Source of the DNA: Muribaculaceae bacterium
Lineage (GTDB): Bacteria > Bacteroidota > Bacteroidia > Bacteroidales > Muribaculaceae
Length of the DNA: 64,000 nucleotides
Direction of reading: 5' to 3'
Assembly: GCA_017621055.1 (NCBI GenBank)
Contig: JAGATX010000022.1
Location: forward strand, 1-64,000
Within the stretch, counting starts at the first letter, position 1; each line of letters begins with the position of its first letter. This document shows, one piece after another, positions 61,184 through 64,000 of the stretch. The notes beneath the pieces were generated by a model, which had not been told where the DNA came from, searched no databases, and saw only the letters and a program-made list of their open reading frames with translations. The position numbers and the translations under genes were made by a program.

Positions 61184-63133
61184 TCAATAAATTATCTTAC
61201 GTACTGAGGAGCCGCGCCGTTGGATGTAAAGCTGACCTTCGACGGGGTTCTCCACGCGAATACCTTCGATAGTAAAGTACTCGGTCTCGACATCTGCATT
61301 GATGCCGGGCTCGACGATGCCGTTTGTGCCGAAACCGCCGATTTCCATTCTTATGCGGGGAGCTGCCTGGGCTTCGGGCGAGAGCAGCGTCATGTCGAGA
61401 TAGGCGCGGTTGGATTTGAGCACCGCGTTCTCGGCAAGCTGGTAGAAGCCGACATTGCCTTCGGCGTTGACGCCGAACACGCGCATGGCGGTGGCATCGT
61501 AGCGGGTATAACCCTCGTCGGCGTAATCATTGGTTACCTCGACAGCGCCGGTAATTTCCACTGTGTTGAGCTGGAATACGCCTTTGAGGAGGTTGCCGTC
61601 GGCCACCGAGGCGTCGATGCGGCTGTCATCGGGTTCAAGAGGTATGAGACGGTTCTGGGGCGTGAGGCCGTTGCCGTCGTAGCCCTTGAGGTACTCGGTG
61701 AGGTCGGTAGGCTGCTGACATTTGATGAGTACAGCCGTGTTGGCCGGCACTATGCCGTTCTCGATTTTTTTGAGCGAGAGCACTGTAACGCCGTTCTCCA
61801 CGCGCGATGCATCGACGATGTAGGCTTCGTGGCCGTCTTCCTCGACGAGCTCATATGGGAAAGAGGTGTACATCGACTCCCAGTATCCGCCGTCGAAGAA
61901 CATGGATTCATCGGGGCAGGCTCCGAACCAGTGGCGGTCGCGGTCCATGGTCTCTCGGCTGACTTTGTTTATCTCGAACTGGCTGTTTATGCCGTTTTGA
62001 TTCGAAGAGGCTTTCAGGGTACCCCAGCCTACGTGCGGGACGCCCGAATCGAAAAGATGCTTAAGAAGGGCAGGGTTTGAATACAGCTTATAGTATCCGG
62101 GGTTGTCGATCCATTGTATACTCAGGGTATTGTTGGGGAAGAATTCTTTCGAGTTCACGCCCTGGCCGGAGAGGGTAACGTCGGACAACACCGTCTGATC
62201 GGCTGAATAGGTTGTTGTATAAGTGCCCGTGGTACCCGAAATATGAATGATGCCCGAGGGATCGTTGTATATATTGTCTGTGCCTAACCAGTTGTTAATC
62301 TGATCATAGTTGCTATATGGATTGAGTACAAGGCCCACATCGGTGAGAACGCAAACATTGGAAGCGCTCAGGCGCAGTTTCACTTTGCCGGCGACCCGCA
62401 CCATGGCGTCGGCACTCGTCCAGATACGGTAATAACCGTTGCCGTCGACTTCGGCCTCAACCTCGTACATTGCGGTATAGATACCTTTGTTTTCTTCGGT
62501 GATGGTGAACGTATAGTTCTGTTCGGTCGATACTATCTCACCGGCGGAATTTTTCCACCCTATGAACCTGATGTTCTTATTCGGTTGCCGCCCATATTTA
62601 TTGATGAAAGAAGCGTAATCGTAAACTTCAGCGGCAGGAGTGCCGTAGAGCGTGATTTCATCGCCCACAGCATTCTCGAAGGCACTCAGCGACGGGCTGC
62701 CCAGTTCCTGAGGTTCGGCAACCACACGCACCGGCGACTCGCGGTCGAAGATGGCGTAATATGTTTTGGTGAGAGGATTAGCCTCTTCTTTGGTTGAACA
62801 TTGTATCTCGAAATTGTATGGGTTTTCGGTCGACAGTACATTGGAGCCGTCGGCCTTGTCCGACCAGCAGCGGAACACATATCCTTCGTCGGGAAGGGCG
62901 TGGAGGTAGAACGGTACGTTGCCCACACTGTTGCCACCCGAGGCGGAGTTGACCATCTCGTGGTCGTAACTGAAACTCGAGGCTGCGGGGACGGTTGCCG
63001 TTTTCGAAACATAAACCTTGCCTTTGCCGGACTGTCCGTGAGCTACAGCCTTGGCATAATAAGTCCCTGCTGATGCTGCCGGCGCGATCGCCAGACAGAA
63101 AAGGAGCATGAAGATTTTGATAATTTTATTCAT
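61184..63133 (-). CDS. Large secreted protein of unknown function with C-terminal surface tail
   Basis: This 649-residue protein has a signal peptide (MNKIIKIFMLLFCLAIAPAASA). The N-terminal part (about 20-125) has a beta-rich YYAKAVAHGQSGKGKVYVSK ... GYVFRCWSDKADGS pattern like a Listeria-Bacteroides-type repeat, and a second copy occurs at about 185-235 (NIRFIGWKNSAGEIV). The middle has SASNVCVLTDVGLVLNPYSNYDQ, and a late domain has VPANTAVLIKCQQPTDL. The tail (about 610-649) has YFTIEGIRVENPVEGQLYIQ and a basic end, like a sorting signal. No enzyme motif is seen. Its start overlaps the upstream DUF4105 gene by 8 bp. Confidence 0.75.
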   Translation of the reverse strand: MNKIIKIFMLLFCLAIAPAASAGTYYAKAVAHGQSGKGKVYVSKTATVPAASSFSYDHEMVNSASGGNSVGNVPFYLHALPDEGYVFRCWSDKADGSNVLSTENPYNFEIQCSTKEEANPLTKTYYAIFDRESPVRVVAEPQELGSPSLSAFENAVGDEITLYGTPAAEVYDYASFINKYGRQPNKNIRFIGWKNSAGEIVSTEQNYTFTITEENKGIYTAMYEVEAEVDGNGYYRIWTSADAMVRVAGKVKLRLSASNVCVLTDVGLVLNPYSNYDQINNWLGTDNIYNDPSGIIHISGTTGTYTTTYSADQTVLSDVTLSGQGVNSKEFFPNNTLSIQWIDNPGYYKLYSNPALLKHLFDSGVPHVGWGTLKASSNQNGINSQFEINKVSRETMDRDRHWFGACPDESMFFDGGYWESMYTSFPYELVEEDGHEAYIVDASRVENGVTVLSLKKIENGIVPANTAVLIKCQQPTDLTEYLKGYDGNGLTPQNRLIPLEPDDSRIDASVADGNLLKGVFQLNTVEITGAVEVTNDYADEGYTRYDATAMRVFGVNAEGNVGFYQLAENAVLKSNRAYLDMTLLSPEAQAAPRIRMEIGGFGTNGIVEPGINADVETEYFTIEGIRVENPVEGQLYIQRRGSSVRKIIY

Positions 63134-64000
63134 AGTATTTGAGAATGATTGGAATATAATGGGAGAGAACTCTCAGGGCGATTGCGGCGGACAGGAGTGA
63201 ACTCCATGTTCCGGCGTTGGAGGTGAACAGCGGAGCGGCGACGAAAAGAGCGGCCGCAACGCCGTAGACCAAGAAGAATATCGGCGCCCATCTTCGCCGG
63301 CGCCATACAAGCCATACTATTGCCGGCAGCGGGTTGAGCGGGATATAGAGCCAGTTCCAGGTGCCTCCGATGCTGAGAGGCAATACCGAGACGGCGATAA
63401 GGGCGAGCGACGTCACCGTGAGCAGAACCAGCGCTGTGCGGTCGGCGATGGCGACGAGCCGCGGGAGGCGATGGCGCAGATCGGCGAGCGATACCGCGAC
63501 GGAGAGAACCAGTATGGCGGCAAAAACGGCGCCGGGAGTGGCGGCCGGGCTGTCATCTGTAGCCTTGGCAGCCAAGACCACCGGTTCTCCGGCAAGCAGG
63601 GGGCGGCTGGTGCCGTCGGCCGAACATATTGTCGCGGTGGGGAGCATTGCCGGCATGGCCGTCGGTACCATCCGCGTGCGCCATGAGTCGGTATCGCCGC
63701 AATCGGCTCCAAGAGCGGCGGTGAGCACCAGTGCCGCCCATGGCCTTGACGGCAGGAGGATGGCTTTCAGGGCGTCGCCGTTGTCGAGGGTGACCAGACT
63801 GTCGCGTGCCACGACGATGGATTCGCCGCCGAGGGCTGCCGCAATCTTGTCGAATGCCGCCGAGTTGCAGTTTCGCCACCTGATGTTGAAATTGCTCTCT
63901 GCGCCCTGCTCGGCATCGCCGTCGCAGAACATCCACAGACGGCGTATCTGGCTGTCGGTGAGGTTCAGCGGGTAGGAGGTTATGCCTCGGCCCTCGTCGA
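63126..64000 (-). CDS. DUF4105 membrane protein (Lnb-like), C-terminal part only
   Basis: The frame is open from the window edge (first full codon at 63998) to the stop at 63126, so the N-terminus lies outside. The first part has NLTDSQIRRLW and then a NFNIRWRNCNSAAFDKI block, the conserved NLT..Q...L and (Y).F..NC positions of the DUF4105 periplasmic domain. After it come about five membrane segments (about residues 150-280). The DUF4105/Lnb family includes a lipoprotein N-acyltransferase of Bacteroides. The key cysteine (RNC) is present. It overlaps the next gene by 8 bp. Confidence 0.7.
   Translation of the reverse strand, partial: DEGRGITSYPLNLTDSQIRRLWMFCDGDAEQGAESNFNIRWRNCNSAAFDKIAAALGGESIVVARDSLVTLDNGDALKAILLPSRPWAALVLTAALGADCGDTDSWRTRMVPTAMPAMLPTATICSADGTSRPLLAGEPVVLAAKATDDSPAATPGAVFAAILVLSVAVSLADLRHRLPRLVAIADRTALVLLTVTSLALIAVSVLPLSIGGTWNWLYIPLNPLPAIVWLVWRRRRWAPIFFLVYGVAAALFVAAPLFTSNAGTWSSLLSAAIALRVLSHYIPIILKYYE

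Overview
The window looks like a chromosomal segment of a GC-rich gut Bacteroidales bacterium, most likely Muribaculaceae (S24-7). The evidence is a SusC/SusD pair, DUF4292, DUF4136 and DUF4105 proteins, a TIGR02757 protein, 'GIYIV..GKKV'-type C-terminal surface tails, Bacteroidetes -7 boxes (TAnnTTTG), and close similarity of protein content to that group. No database was searched, so the placement rests on recognition.

Layout. 1-240: 3' end of a 5S rRNA gene with its terminator. 262-7900: an uptake and hydrolysis locus with an outer-membrane porin, an MFS permease and two tandem phospholipase-B-like Ntn-hydrolases on the minus strand, and a second related MFS permease divergently on the plus strand. 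8080-9731: a GDSL esterase facing an EamA exporter. 9868-15235: an orphan SusC/SusD pair. 15650-15991: a 342-bp MITE-like element. 16029-22291: a small barrel protein, tsaD, cinA, a MINPP-type histidine phosphatase and dnaG, all on the plus strand. 22278-30009 (minus): SulP transporter, biotin carboxyltransferase, ATP-grasp protein, truA, speA. 30136-36732 (plus): OmpA-like lipoprotein, then a TPR / DUF4292 / EnvC / flippase operon. 36758-41237 (minus): TPM/zinc-ribbon protein and a secreted GH13 enzyme. 41509-44788 (plus): four envelope genes of unknown function. 44789-48686 (minus): barrel protein, LysM protein, pyrD, pyrK. Then tRNA-Met, a GT4 glycosyltransferase, a DUF362 protein and a P-loop kinase.

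51579-59507 is the most unusual part. It holds REP palindromes, the 3' remnant of a REP-associated transposase, a promoter-to-terminator interval of about 345 nt that folds into many nested stems (a candidate structured RNA), and a three-gene operon. That operon encodes a subtilase carrying a dockerin-like module, a protein with several cohesin-like and Ig-like modules plus a dockerin, and a small cohesin-like protein. Together these suggest a surface-assembled protease complex. The window ends with a DUF4136 lipoprotein, a TIGR02757 protein, tRNA-His, a large secreted protein and the 3' part of a DUF4105 membrane protein.

Dispersed short repeats with 7-nt or 9-nt periods lie at several gene ends and often supply the stop codon itself.
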